From: an uncultured Planctomycetaceae bacterium
Lineage (GTDB): Bacteria; Planctomycetota; Planctomycetia; Pirellulales; Pirellulaceae
NCBI GenBank assembly: GCA_903863885.1
Contig: CAIPEB010000124.1
Location: forward strand, 1 to 54,211
Direction: 5' to 3'
Length of the DNA: 54,211 bases
In this document: piece by piece, positions 7,909 to 18,400 of the stretch
Numbering within the stretch: position 1 is the stretch's first letter
Layout: each line of letters opens with the position of its first letter
Translations under genes and position numbers: made by a program
Notes under the pieces: generated by a model
Told to the model about the DNA's origin: nothing
Database searches by the model: none
What the model saw: only the letters and a program-made list of their open reading frames with translations

Positions 7909-9639
7909 TCAACGTGCCGCCTTCTTCGCCGACGGCGCGAACAACTGGAACTCGTTGATTGTCGGCCCGCCCTTTCCATGGATCAGCAGACGCACGCGCT
8001 GCGCGGTCCGGGGATCGAACTTCACTTCGCGATGAGGCCCCATCGCAGCACCCTGGAAGAAGGTCGTCCATTTTCCGGCATCCTGGCTCTGCAACTCGAA
8101 GGACGCCACGCGCACACCGAAATCCACGCACTCGTCGAGTACCGCGTGATCGAACGTCTCGGGCTTGCCGAGATCGACTTCCAGCCAGCATTCTTCGGTG
8201 CTCGCGTCGGTGGCCCAGCGGCTCTCCGCTTCGCCATCCAAGGCCTTCGCACCGTCGAAGGCGTCATGGTTCTGGTAGACGTTGGAAACCGTCGCCTTCT
8301 TGCCTTCGGTCAGAGACCCGCCAAGACTCGGCACGGATACGGGCGGGATGCCGATGGCCGGCTTGTCCAGTTGCAGCGCGATGATCGTATCGATTTCATT
8401 TCTCTCGCCCGGAGCCACGGAGATCGCTATCCCCGAATCGGTCTGTTCGACCTTGGCCTGACCGCCAGTGAGCACGCTGGCCTTGACGACCCGGGCGGGA
8501 ATTGCCGGCAGTTTCAGGACATCTTCAGGCCAGGTGAAGACGTGCAGATAAATCAAATCGTCCTTGCGGGTCGAGGCGAGATGCCTGGCCGGCTTGAACG
8601 GTCCGCCGCGTGTGGCGTAGATGGTCTCGCCGTACTTGCTGAGCCAATCACCCATTTCGCGCAGTCGTTCGACCTGTCGCGGCTCGATCTCGCCCGTCGG
8701 CATCGGCCCGACGTTAAACAGCAGGTTGCCGTCGCCGGACGCGGTCCGAATCAGAGTCTGCAGGCATTCCGGCAGCGTCTTCATCTTGTCATCCGGTTTC
8801 CATGACCATTGTCTGCAGATCGTCATGCAGGTTTCCCAGGGACGGTCCATGCTGAACCCGCCGACCCGTTGCTCGGGCGTATCAAAGTCGCCGAGTCCGC
8901 CGCCGGCTCGGTTGTTGACCAGGATGTCGGGCTGCAGAGATCGACAGAGCCGGATATTCTCGGATCCCTCAGCCGCGTCAAACTTCTGAGGAACGTCGAA
9001 CCACATCGTACAAAGCGGTCCGTAGTTCTTGATGATCTCGGTGACCTGCGAGCGCAGGTAGCGACGGTATGCGGCAATATCCGATTCCTTGCGGACCACG
9101 CTGCCGCCCGGACTGGTCAGCGGAAAGTCCGGGTGATGCCAGTCGCAGACCGAGTGGTAAGTGCCGAAAGCAAGTCCCTGCCTGCGGCAGGCATCCGCCA
9201 ACTCCTTCGTAACATCGCGGGCAAACGGAGAGTGCATGATGTTGAAATCCGTCTGCTTCGTATCCCACAGACAGAATCCATCGTGGTGCTTGGTCGTGAG
9301 GATGACGTATTTCATGCCGGCGGCCTTCGCCACCGAAACCCACTGATCGGCGTCGAACTTCACCGGGTTGAATCGCTTGTAGAGGCTGTCGTACTCTTCG
9401 ATCGGCGTCGCTCCGCCTCGCGACCAGCCGATCTCGTGCCCCGTGAGGCTGACCGGCCCCCAGTGAATGAACATGCCGAACCGCATCGCCTGCCAGTGCT
9501 TCAGCGCCGCAGGGTCCGGCTTGAGCCACGGCGAGGCTTCGGCTGGTGCTGCCGCTTGCGGCTTTTCTTCTTCGGCGCGAACCGGCGACACAACCAACAA
9601 AACGACAACAGCGGCAGCAAGGGAAATGCGTTTCTTCAT
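7909..9639 (-). CDS. Exported GH29 alpha-L-fucosidase with F5/8-type C domain
   Basis: Glycoside hydrolase removing alpha-L-fucose from glycans, 576 residues. A Sec signal peptide covers residues 1-22. The GH29 barrel shows FGMFIHWG (54-61), KHHDGF (117-122), CDWHHPDF (about 165-172) and TMWFD (211-215), in which D215 aligns with the catalytic nucleophile of the family. LLFNVGP near 307 is also typical. Residues from about 445 to 570 form a discoidin-like carbohydrate-binding domain (ALDGEAESRWAT, FELQSQDAGKW, INEFQLF). AAGGA precedes the ATG. It heads three more exported proteins on the same strand, a likely polysaccharide-use cluster. Confidence 0.95.
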   Translation of the reverse strand: MKKRISLAAAVVVLLVVSPVRAEEEKPQAAAPAEASPWLKPDPAALKHWQAMRFGMFIHWGPVSLTGHEIGWSRGGATPIEEYDSLYKRFNPVKFDADQWVSVAKAAGMKYVILTTKHHDGFCLWDTKQTDFNIMHSPFARDVTKELADACRRQGLAFGTYHSVCDWHHPDFPLTSPGGSVVRKESDIAAYRRYLRSQVTEIIKNYGPLCTMWFDVPQKFDAAEGSENIRLCRSLQPDILVNNRAGGGLGDFDTPEQRVGGFSMDRPWETCMTICRQWSWKPDDKMKTLPECLQTLIRTASGDGNLLFNVGPMPTGEIEPRQVERLREMGDWLSKYGETIYATRGGPFKPARHLASTRKDDLIYLHVFTWPEDVLKLPAIPARVVKASVLTGGQAKVEQTDSGIAISVAPGERNEIDTIIALQLDKPAIGIPPVSVPSLGGSLTEGKKATVSNVYQNHDAFDGAKALDGEAESRWATDASTEECWLEVDLGKPETFDHAVLDECVDFGVRVASFELQSQDAGKWTTFFQGAAMGPHREVKFDPRTAQRVRLLIHGKGGPTINEFQLFAPSAKKAAR

Positions 9640-9723
9640 CGGTTACGGTTCCTTAGCGGGAATGCGATTCGACGATCCTCGGCGCCTGCTTGTTAACTCG
9701 TGCGACGGTCAGATCGGCCGTGC

Positions 9724-10761
9724 CTACTTCGCCACCGGCGGAACCAGCGGCAATGTCAGCCAGGCCAGGCCGACGTCCCGCTGCATATGACTCTTGCTGT
9801 CGCCGCCCGGGGCGTCATAGATCAAGGCCAGTTTGTCCCGCACTTTCACCACGCCCGGAAGTCCGATGCAGCTCCTGCTCCAATTGCAGTTCTTGCCGTC
9901 GAGCACTACTGCCTTGCTGGCCGGATCCCAGCGATTCAGGTCTTTCGACCAGTACACCCAGATCGCATCGGTGTACTCAAAGCCTTCCAGGCCGATGTGA
10001 TTGGTGAAAAGGAACCAGTACCCGTTGGTTGGTTCGAAATACAGGGAAGAGTTCTCGATCTGCTCGGCCGCGGGAACGATCGGCTTGGGGTCGATCTGCC
10101 AGGGTCCGTTCAGGTCTTTTGTACGCGCGATGCTGATCGTCCGATGCGTTCCCTGATTGTCGTTCGATGCCGCGCTGAAGAACATCATGTACTGGCCGTC
10201 ATGACGCACAATGTGGCCGGGACTTGCGGTCACGTCATAATAGGTCCCGGGCGTGCAACGAAACGGCACGACATCGGGTTGCTTGACCCACGGCCCGTCG
10301 GGTCGCGTTCCGCGGGCCTTCATCGTGAGGTACGGGAACGCAGGGATCAAATCGGGCGCCGGCGAAGTATTCGGCGTTCCCAGGTAAAACATGTGCCACG
10401 TCTTTCCGTCGAAATACGTCACGCCGTAGGAAGCCGATGCCGAATCCTCCGAACCCGGTTTTCCAAAATCCAGCACCGGCCCTCGCTTGGTCCAGTGAAT
10501 CAGGTCGGTACTCACCGCCAGACAGGCAAGCCAGCCTTTAGGCCCGGCACCGTCGTAGTGCATGTAGTACGTTCCATCGGCTTCGTACACCCACACGTCG
10601 CGGGCGCCGAGCCGGTCACAGTCTCCGGGACCGTCACCGTGCTTCAGCACTACGCCGTGGTCAACTGCGTCCATTCGCAGATTCGCTTCAGGTCGGCCGT
10701 CGGGATAGGACGCGGCAAACGAAGCGAGCGTGGCAATCGCGGTGGCCAGAATGCAGTTCAT
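9724..10761 (-). CDS. Exported GH43-like five-bladed propeller glycosidase
   Basis: A 345-residue protein with a short signal peptide (about residues 1-18) and a beta-propeller of the GH43/GH32/GH130 type. Typical blades are GARDVWVYEADGTYYMHYDG, DLIHWTKRGPVLDFG, DGKTWHMFYLG and DGQYMMFFSAAS. A likely acid residue sits in SSLYFEPTNGYWFLF. The exact family and substrate are not clear. The ATG at 10761 was chosen because AGGGGACTCAGGGG lies just upstream and the signal peptide begins there; the open frame extends to 10881 without one. It lies 84 bp downstream of nothing but the fucosidase start region, on the same strand. Confidence 0.78.
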   Translation of the reverse strand: MNCILATAIATLASFAASYPDGRPEANLRMDAVDHGVVLKHGDGPGDCDRLGARDVWVYEADGTYYMHYDGAGPKGWLACLAVSTDLIHWTKRGPVLDFGKPGSEDSASASYGVTYFDGKTWHMFYLGTPNTSPAPDLIPAFPYLTMKARGTRPDGPWVKQPDVVPFRCTPGTYYDVTASPGHIVRHDGQYMMFFSAASNDNQGTHRTISIARTKDLNGPWQIDPKPIVPAAEQIENSSLYFEPTNGYWFLFTNHIGLEGFEYTDAIWVYWSKDLNRWDPASKAVVLDGKNCNWSRSCIGLPGVVKVRDKLALIYDAPGGDSKSHMQRDVGLAWLTLPLVPPVAK

Positions 10762-10910
10762 CCCCTGAGTCCCCTTACACCCGACAAATTGTAGGAACGA
10801 CAACGCGCACAGCTTACCACGCCGGATGAAGCGGCAACATCGTGAGGGCAACGCACCGATCCGTGTTCCGTCCGTGCCCATCCGCGGCCTCTGAGCCTTC
10901 GCAGGAAAGA

Positions 10911-10960
10911 GTCTGGAGTCTGGAGGAAGATGAATGCCCGGCCGACTACCGACTACCGAC
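10911..10960. repeat. Short heptamer tandem repeats
   Basis: Two runs of 7-base units lie next to each other: about two copies of GTCTGGA at 10911-10925 and about two and a half copies of CGACTAC at 10943-10960. The second run ends at the TAA stop of the PQQ protein gene. The first unit recurs as a longer array at 54171-54211. Confidence 0.5.
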
Positions 10961-12274
10961 TTACGGCATCCGGCGAACGCAGTAGAGGACCGGATCGGTG
11001 CGAATCAGCAGCGAGTCTCCGGACACTGCGATCGATGCGCGAGTCTGGCCAAAAAGCCGGTTGCGGGCGACCTCGCGGTATTCGCGTCCCGCTCGGATAA
11101 CGGTCGTGATCCCTTCCTCGCTGGTGAAATACAGATTTCCATCTGCCGCCAGCGGACTCGCCGAGTAGTTGCCTTCGAGCCGATGCTGCCAGACCGGCTT
11201 GCCAGTCTCCGCATCGACACACGTCGCGATGCCCCGCGACGAAATGAAATACAGTTCGCGATCGACCACCACGGGCGACGCGATTTCCGGCGCCTGCTTG
11301 TCGAACTTCCAGGCAACGTGCGAATCGGTGACGTCGCCGGATCCGTCCACGCGCACGGCCCAGAGTTGCGGCTTCATGTAACCTGTGCAGACGTAGGCCA
11401 CCCCATTGCGGAATACGGGCCGGGGAACGACCGCGTAGAAGTCCCCGAACCGCACTCGCCACAGTTCGCCGCCAGTGTCCGGATCGTAGGCCGCGACCCA
11501 TTGAGCGCACGGGGAAATCAACTGACGCCGTCCCGCATGCTCGATCAACAGGGGCGTGCTGAACGCCCGGCGCAGCTTGCCATCAGCCGCGACAATTTTC
11601 GGGCGGGGTGTGCGCCAAGCGACTTCGCCAGTCCGGCTGTCCAGCGCCACGAGAAACTGCTCGTCAGCGCCGTCGCAGGTCAACACGAGGCGATCGCCGC
11701 ACAGCACGGGAGAACTGCCCGCCCCGGTAATGTCGTCGATCTCGAAGCGTTTCCGCCACAGCACCTGGCCGCTTTCCAGCAGTATGGCAACCGTGCCGAG
11801 CGACCCGAAATGACAAAACAAACGCTTCCCGTCCGACACGGGCGTGGGGGAGGCATAGCTATTCGTTTCGTGGATCGCCGGCGGTTCCTTGCTGCTCAAC
11901 AGCTCCAATCGCCGCAGCAACTGACCGTTGGAGGCGTCCAGTTCGCTGGCAAACAGCGTCACGGCCGCGTGCGTTTGGAAGCCCTGTCCGCCTTCCGGGA
12001 GTCCGGCCAGCTTGCGCGACATTTCATCGGCCGTCAGCGCCGTCAGTTCCGCCGAGGTGACCCACACTCGCTGTCCGATGACGATGGGCGAAGACCAGCC
12101 GCCGCCGTCAATCGTCGCCTGCCAGGCGGGGGGCGACAAGAATCCACCCCACTCGGCCGGCAATCCGCGCACCGCCGAATGGCCCTCGCCGCCGGGACCG
12201 CGGAACTGAGGCCAATCGGCCGCGTTCTCCGCGCCGACAACCGCAATCAAAACGATGGACAAGCACCAATACAT
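10961..12274 (-). CDS. Exported PQQ-like beta-propeller repeat protein
   Basis: A 437-residue exported propeller. The signal peptide is about residues 1-19, followed directly by WPQFRGP (21-27), the usual start of planctomycete PQQ-binding-like propeller proteins. Blade motifs include GGGWSSPIVIGQRVWV, ASPTPVSDGKRLFC, GQVLWRKRFE, TGEVAWRTPRP and GKPVWQHRLEGNYSASPL. No dehydrogenase catalytic residues could be assigned, so a structural or binding role is as likely as an enzyme. AGGGAGA precedes the ATG. Many planctomycete genomes hold dozens of paralogues. Confidence 0.88.
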   Translation of the reverse strand: MYWCLSIVLIAVVGAENAADWPQFRGPGGEGHSAVRGLPAEWGGFLSPPAWQATIDGGGWSSPIVIGQRVWVTSAELTALTADEMSRKLAGLPEGGQGFQTHAAVTLFASELDASNGQLLRRLELLSSKEPPAIHETNSYASPTPVSDGKRLFCHFGSLGTVAILLESGQVLWRKRFEIDDITGAGSSPVLCGDRLVLTCDGADEQFLVALDSRTGEVAWRTPRPKIVAADGKLRRAFSTPLLIEHAGRRQLISPCAQWVAAYDPDTGGELWRVRFGDFYAVVPRPVFRNGVAYVCTGYMKPQLWAVRVDGSGDVTDSHVAWKFDKQAPEIASPVVVDRELYFISSRGIATCVDAETGKPVWQHRLEGNYSASPLAADGNLYFTSEEGITTVIRAGREYREVARNRLFGQTRASIAVSGDSLLIRTDPVLYCVRRMP

Positions 12275-12365
12275 TGCGTCTCCCTGAGTGGCCTACCAAA
12301 TATAGCCTGCAACTCAGGTCGCGCCGGATTGGGTGTGTGAATCCGATTGTGCGGGATACCGCGAT

Positions 12366-14411
12366 TTATCCTTCAATAACAATCGCTTCGTGTATCGCGA
12401 TCTGCGGCACAGTGAGTCGGATCGCGCCATCGCGATACTCAAATTCGAGCGTCTGTCCCGCCGGCTCCAGCGTGACCTTTGCCGGCTTGGCCGGTTGCCG
12501 AATCGTGACCGACAGCGGACCGACAGGCGCAATCGATTCGATGATCCCCTGAGTGCGGTGCGGGCCCGATGTATTCACGAGGTTCACGAGCAATTTGCCG
12601 TGATTCCGGGCCACGCACACATCCACGCCGTTGGATCCGGTTACCTCGACAAGCGGGTCGGGAAAGAGCCGCCGAACGAGACGGCTGAGGAAGTTCCGCG
12701 CCTCATCCGAAGGGGATTCGGAATAACTCTGCCCGAACGTGAAATACGTGGCGGCGATCCGGCCTTTGCCCAATTCGGCGATCGAAGCCGCAGGCTGCAC
12801 GGGAGCGGCGGGGTCCTTGGACGAACGCATCTTGCCGAATTCGCCGGCTGTCGCTCCGAGCTTCACCGACTGAAAGGCGCCTTTCGAATTCGCTGTCGAG
12901 CCGTCGAGATCCACGCAAATCGCATCGCTCGCCGCTGCGTCGCCGTTCGCGACAATATCCAGTTCCGACGCGAACAGTGCGGCCGCTCCGGGACCGACCA
13001 GCAGCAGATTCCCTCCGGCCTTTACGTAATCGACCAGTTCGTTGCGGAATTGCGGCTCGAGAAACGGCCACTCCGGCACTACGATCAGCGGATACTGGGC
13101 CATGCGTCCCGACAACTGGTGTTCGGCGAGCACTTCGACCGACTGCTGCGATTCGAGAAGAGCCTGCAGGACTCCATCGATGCGCGCATTATCCCGCGAG
13201 AACAGGCCGTTGATCGAACGGTAGTGGGCGGCGGTCGACATCAGCAGCGCGATTTGCGGCACCGCCTCGGCATGATGACAGAGCGATTGGCGCGCGCGGC
13301 AGAATTTCGCGACCTCGGCCATCGTCGGCATCTGCTCCTCGCGGACCGACCCGTCCCGCCGTTGAGTGTGATACGCCTGGAAACCGCCGCCGAGCGCGAC
13401 GACCACGGCCGCCTCGCGCTGGAGTTGCACGGCCGTCTTCTGCTGTCTCTCAGGCTGCGTGGAAAAGCTCCAGGCCATGAGGTCCCAGGGCTTTCCCTGC
13501 CTCGCGAGAAACCGCCCCGAAAGCCGCGCTGAATTCACGCTGTTCTGCGGCGAATAATCGCCGGAAAGGAAATCGACCGGCACGCAGACCGGTTCGGGCA
13601 TGTGGTCGCTGAAAGCCCAGTTGCTGCAGATCTGAAACGACGGGTTGGTCTGCTTCACTTCGAGAATGTAGTGATTCACGTAGTTGCGGAAAGCCTGGCG
13701 CTGGAATTGCAGAAACTCGAACCAGTGAGGATCTCCCGGCTTCTTCGGCACTTCTTGAATGCCTGTGGCATCGCGGAACGCTTTCAGCGACGCCGTCCCG
13801 TAGTCTGGAACCGAGGCCCAGCAATCGCCGTCAACCCACACGCCGTCCACGCGGTACTCGCCGGCCAGTTCCCGCAACTGCGGTATCAACAGGCGATCGA
13901 CGTAGGGGCCGAACAGCGACGTGGCTTTCGTGCCCGGAGCGCCGTCCGGTCCGACCGCTGCCCAATCAGGATGCTCCTTGACTGCATTGGAATCCCAGAC
14001 TCCCGAGTAATGCATGAACAGGCCTACTCCGCGGCGGGCCGTGACTTCCCGCCATATGCGCAACGGATCGCCGACAAACCCCGGCGCGGGATGCCCGACC
14101 TTCGTCGGATAACTGGAAACGCCCGGATGTCCCTTGCAGTCGATCTGCAGATAGTCGGGATGCACCAGATCGATGATCTTCTCGACCATCTCGGGCGTGG
14201 TATTCTTGCCCACTTCGCGGCAATCCTCGCCCGCGTGAAAGTCGAAGTGAATGCCGAGGAAACTGTCGGCCCGCGAAAGCCGCGGCGGATCCTGCGACTC
14301 CGCGCACCGCCCCAACGGCGCCCCGCACGCGGCGAACATCGCCGCAACCGCGAGAATGCTCCCCGTCAACAACCGCAGCCTGCGCAAATCACCAAGCTCT
14401 CGTACCATCAT
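12366..14411 (-). CDS. Exported TIM-barrel glycoside hydrolase-like protein with GATase-like domain
   Basis: A 681-residue exported protein. The signal region ends around residue 38 and contains FAAC (26-29), so lipidation is possible. Residues about 50-330 look like a glycosidase barrel (FLGIHFDFH at the first strand, GLFMHYSGVW, VDGVWVDGDCW near 188-198). A segment near 440-480 (YPLIVVPEWPFL, GGNLLLVGPG) resembles the GATase-like beta-galactosidase trimerisation domain, followed by a beta-rich C-terminus. This order matches putative planctomycete fucosidase- or galactosidase-like enzymes, but no family is certain. A strong AAGGAG lies 8 bases before the ATG. It probably belongs with the fucosidase cluster. 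Confidence 0.72.
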   Translation of the reverse strand: MMVRELGDLRRLRLLTGSILAVAAMFAACGAPLGRCAESQDPPRLSRADSFLGIHFDFHAGEDCREVGKNTTPEMVEKIIDLVHPDYLQIDCKGHPGVSSYPTKVGHPAPGFVGDPLRIWREVTARRGVGLFMHYSGVWDSNAVKEHPDWAAVGPDGAPGTKATSLFGPYVDRLLIPQLRELAGEYRVDGVWVDGDCWASVPDYGTASLKAFRDATGIQEVPKKPGDPHWFEFLQFQRQAFRNYVNHYILEVKQTNPSFQICSNWAFSDHMPEPVCVPVDFLSGDYSPQNSVNSARLSGRFLARQGKPWDLMAWSFSTQPERQQKTAVQLQREAAVVVALGGGFQAYHTQRRDGSVREEQMPTMAEVAKFCRARQSLCHHAEAVPQIALLMSTAAHYRSINGLFSRDNARIDGVLQALLESQQSVEVLAEHQLSGRMAQYPLIVVPEWPFLEPQFRNELVDYVKAGGNLLLVGPGAAALFASELDIVANGDAAASDAICVDLDGSTANSKGAFQSVKLGATAGEFGKMRSSKDPAAPVQPAASIAELGKGRIAATYFTFGQSYSESPSDEARNFLSRLVRRLFPDPLVEVTGSNGVDVCVARNHGKLLVNLVNTSGPHRTQGIIESIAPVGPLSVTIRQPAKPAKVTLEPAGQTLEFEYRDGAIRLTVPQIAIHEAIVIEG

Positions 14412-14546
14412 CGTTGCAACTCCTTCTGAATCGTCGTCGCGACTTCAGCCGTCATGTTGGCCGATCAGCCGGCAGTTGGCAATCAGTCGATGCAACCGCG
14501 ACGCGGTCGACGGCTGCGCAGTCCGCGGCATCCGATCGCACTCGCG

Positions 14547-15263
14547 CTACGATGAGGCCTGTCCTTTGACCAGTTCGTAAATGATGTGCGGGGCGACTTC
14601 GGTCTCTTCCAACCAACCCGACTCGTCGTCGGGTGCAGTGGGATAGGAAACCTGCCTGATCAAGAGCCCGGCTTCGCGGAAAACCTGGCGATAATCGAGA
14701 TCCGACCAGAAACGATCCCGAACCTGGACCCGCTCGGGCAACAGCATCGCCGTGACAACCTGTCCGGACCGAAGCGGTCGGCGGTTCTCGGGAAAGTCGA
14801 TTTCACACGATACCCAGCGATGGGCATAAAACTCCGGAGTGTTGGTCGCGACGAACATCGCGCCATCGGGATGCAGCACTCGCGACGATTCGCTGACCAA
14901 GTGCCGCAGTGCATTCAACGTGGCCACTTCGAGCACGGCCCAGGTGGACAGGACCACGCCGAACCGATTGTCGAGAAAGGGGAACTCCGCGCCCGCGGGA
15001 TAACTCACGTACCGTCCCTCCGGATCCGCGCGACGAGCCTCTTCGAGCATCGCTTCGCTGATATCCAGCCCGACCGTCCTCAATCCGAGCGACTGAAGAA
15101 AACGCGTCGACCTGCCGGCGCCGCAGCCCACGTCCAGCGACTCGCCATCAAGCCCGAGTTGCCGAAAGCGGGCATCGAGCAATCTGAAGACAAGGGAATC
15201 GGTTCCGACATCCTGCGGCCGACGCGCATAGCGCGCGGCAGACTGCTGATAATCATTGCCCAT
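14547..15263 (-). CDS. Class I SAM-dependent methyltransferase
   Basis: A 238-residue methyltransferase of the UbiE/Methyltransf_11 kind. The SAM-binding motif I is SLDVGCGAGRSTRFLQ, motif II is TVGLDISEAMLEEAR, and FGVVLSTWAVLEV is the post-II segment. The substrate is unknown. The start is uncertain: ATG at 15263 fits the family N-terminus (NDYQQSAARYARR), and an in-frame ATG at 15314 would add 17 residues; neither has a strong Shine-Dalgarno. It is a stand-alone gene on the minus strand. Confidence 0.82.
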   Translation of the reverse strand: MGNDYQQSAARYARRPQDVGTDSLVFRLLDARFRQLGLDGESLDVGCGAGRSTRFLQSLGLRTVGLDISEAMLEEARRADPEGRYVSYPAGAEFPFLDNRFGVVLSTWAVLEVATLNALRHLVSESSRVLHPDGAMFVATNTPEFYAHRWVSCEIDFPENRRPLRSGQVVTAMLLPERVQVRDRFWSDLDYRQVFREAGLLIRQVSYPTAPDDESGWLEETEVAPHIIYELVKGQASS

Positions 15264-15324
15264 CTTGCGAAGACCCCAATCGTGCCGGAGGACGCGAGAC
15301 CAGGGAGCCTGCATATACGGGCGA

Positions 15325-15346
15325 GTTGATTCCCGCGCTAATCAAC
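15325..15346. other. Small inverted repeat
   Basis: GTTGATT (15325-15331) and AATCAAC (15340-15346) with an 8-base loop, in the gap between the subtilase stop and the methyltransferase start. It could be an operator or the end structure of the subtilase transcript; no T tract follows on either strand. Confidence 0.3.
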
Positions 15347-15440
15347 CCGGAAGCGCATCATAACATGAAGTTAACCACCCAAATGCGCAGAGTTGCTTCC
15401 GGCGAGTCCGTTCGCGCGATTTGGATTGTGCGCAATCTCT

Positions 15441-18400
15441 CTACAACGAGCCAAGCCCGGCGTCACCGTCAGCGTCGTGCGACCAGATGGCAAACACGGC
15501 GTCGAGCGTATTGCCGCAATCCGCGTGGCGATCACCCGCGATCTTGCGACTGGCCGAGGCCACCCTCGTTTCCGCCCGACGCGGCGCATCGTTCGCGGCC
15601 CGCCCCGCACCATCCGACTCGTGCGATGAGTTTGCAGGCGAGTCTGCCGCAACCCGCGAGCGTTGCGCCTGGTGCGACGACGGACTCGGCATCGCCATCG
15701 ACCGCGGGTAATCCACTGGCCGCGATCCGAGATTCTCGAACACCGACTGCCTCGCGACTTCCGACGAGTCGGCAGCACGCGAAAACGGCCAAGGATCCGC
15801 AATCCCCTGGGGATTCGAGTTGGCGGTCAACAATGGAAAGGACTCGGTCATGACAGGTGCGGCAAGCGTCCGGCCATTCGCGTAGCCATAAACGCGATCC
15901 GTGCCGCTGTCGACAATCCAGATATCCAGCGAGCGATTGGATGGATCGATCGCGATACCGGTCGGCGACTTATTCGCCGAATTGATGATCCAGAAACTCT
16001 GCAGGGCAATGCCGCCCGTCGAAGGATTGACCGCGTACCGGAACACTCTGTCCGTCGTGGAATCGTCAACGACCCAAAGAGAACTGACTCCGCCGTAGCT
16101 GCCGAACACGATGTCCTTTGAGTTCGAATTCGCCGCATTGAGGGAAAAACTCGTTGCCGTTGCGGTGCCGGACAGGCGCGACGCAGCGCCGGCGTAGTAG
16201 TAAACCTTGTCGGACCTGGAATCCACGATCCAGATATTCGTGCCGTCCGTCGCGATCCCCTCGACCGTGGCCGACAAAGACAACGTGCCGGCAACCCAGG
16301 AACCGAGGAGAATTCCCGAATTCCCGTACACAAAGACGTTGCGATTCTTGTCCACCACCCAGAGTTTTTCGCCCGCGGCCGTGGTCGTGATTCCGCGGGG
16401 AGCGGAGTTCGCCGTGGCAATCGAGTAGTTCTCGACCGCGGCTCCGACGGAGTCATATTCGTACGTGCGGTTAACGTTGCCGTCATTGACCACGTAGAAC
16501 CTGGTCACCGGCGCATCGTTGTCGGAGTTCGTCAGAGAGATATCCGCGGGATCCTTACCGCTGTACAGGGAGTCACCGGAAACCGCTGCGTCAATCAGAA
16601 CGGTATAGACCACGTTCCCATCCACCAGGGTATCGTCGACGCCGGTGACGGTGACCGTCTGCGGTACATTCCAGTTTGCGCTGGTGAAAAGCAACGACGC
16701 CGGACTCACGGTGCCTTCGGTCGTGTCGCCGGACCTGACACCGATGGTGACGTTCGCCGCCGGCTGCGAGTTCAACTTCACAGTGAACGTCGCCGCACCG
16801 CCGTTTTCCGTCGTGCCGGTACCGGAGGGCGTACTGACCGTGATCCCCGCGGTGTCGTTGTCCTGATTGGTCAGACTCGCGTCCGCGGGATCGAGGCCCT
16901 GGTAGGCAGCATCGCCGGAAGCCGCGGCGTCCAACACGACCGTGTAGGCGGAATCTCCGTCGTCGACAAAGTCATCGACGCCGGTAACGGTAATGGTCTG
17001 CGGCACGTTCCAGTTCCCGGCGGTAAAAGTAACGGTATCGGCGCTCACCGTGCCTTCCGTCGTGTCGCTGGAGCGAACGGAAAAACTGACATCGGCCGTC
17101 GGTTGCGTGTTCAGTTTCACCGTGAATGCCACGGACCCGCCGGCTTCCGTGGTCTTCGACGAAGGGCTCGGCTCCGACACGGTGAAACCCGCAACCGGGT
17201 CATCGTCGTCCAGATTTGTCAGGCCGACGTCCGCCGGATCGAGTCCACCGTAGGCAGCGTCGGTCGAGACCGCTGCGCCCAGCAGGATGCGGTACGTCAC
17301 ATCGCCGTCATCGGTCAAATCATCGACGCCGGTGACGGTAACGGTCTGCGCCGTGTTCCAATTCGCGCTGGTGAAGACCACCGACGCGGGGTCTGCTGTT
17401 CCTTCCGTCGCATCGCTGGAGCCGATGGGAATCAAGACGTCGGCCATCGGCTGCGCATTCAATTTCACCGTGAATGTCACGGAACCGCCGGCTTCCGTCG
17501 TTGCGGACGAAGGACTTGGCGCCGAAACCGTGAACCCTGCCGCTTCCGCGCCCATCAGATACTCGATCGTGCGGCGCATCACGACCTTCTGATTGTTCGG
17601 ATCGGCCGCCGAAGTGCTGATCGACTCGAACGGCAGCGTTGAGAACACGATGCCGAAACCACCATCGCCGTAGTTGCCCCGGAAATTCACCGCCGAGAAC
17701 GGATACGCTGCCGAAGTGACACCGTGCCGGAATGTGCCCTCGGCTCCCGTGACGGGCGACAAAGCGTCCACGTAAAGGGACGTGAAATCCGATGGCCTGG
17801 CAACCGAAAGACTCATCCCGTTGCTGATCGCGTTGCCTGTCACTCCGGATTCCGTGTGACTTGTGCTGGTAACGTCGCTGACGAAACCGGCAACTTTCAG
17901 ATAATTCTGCCGGAACGTTGAGGAGACACCGTTGTAAAGAATGTCCTGACCTGAGATGAAAATCCGGCCCCCTGAGTCCAGGTACCCTGCAATCGCGGTC
18001 TGTTCGGAACTCGAAAGACCGGCCGTCGCGCTGGAATAGTTGTATCCCGTATTCCAGACGACAACCTGATAGGCACTCAATTCCGAGGCGATCGGAGTCC
18101 GGCCGGCGCCGACAACGTCCCATGTGTCGTACGTATAACTGTTCGCCTTAAACGCGCTCGTGTAAAACCGCTCATACGCAGCGCCCTGGTCGTCGTCAAC
18201 GAACAGGATCGGCGGGGTCGCCAAAGTCGTGAAACTGCTGGCCGCCGAAGTGGCAACGTTTCCGGCCGCGTCGCGCGAGATCATAGCGTAGTAATACACG
18301 GTGTTCGGCAACAGTCCGGTCAGAGCAGCCGCGTGGTTCGTGACGAGGGACGAGTTGCTCATGGACTCATTCAGGCTCGAAGGACTCGTGCCGAAGACGA

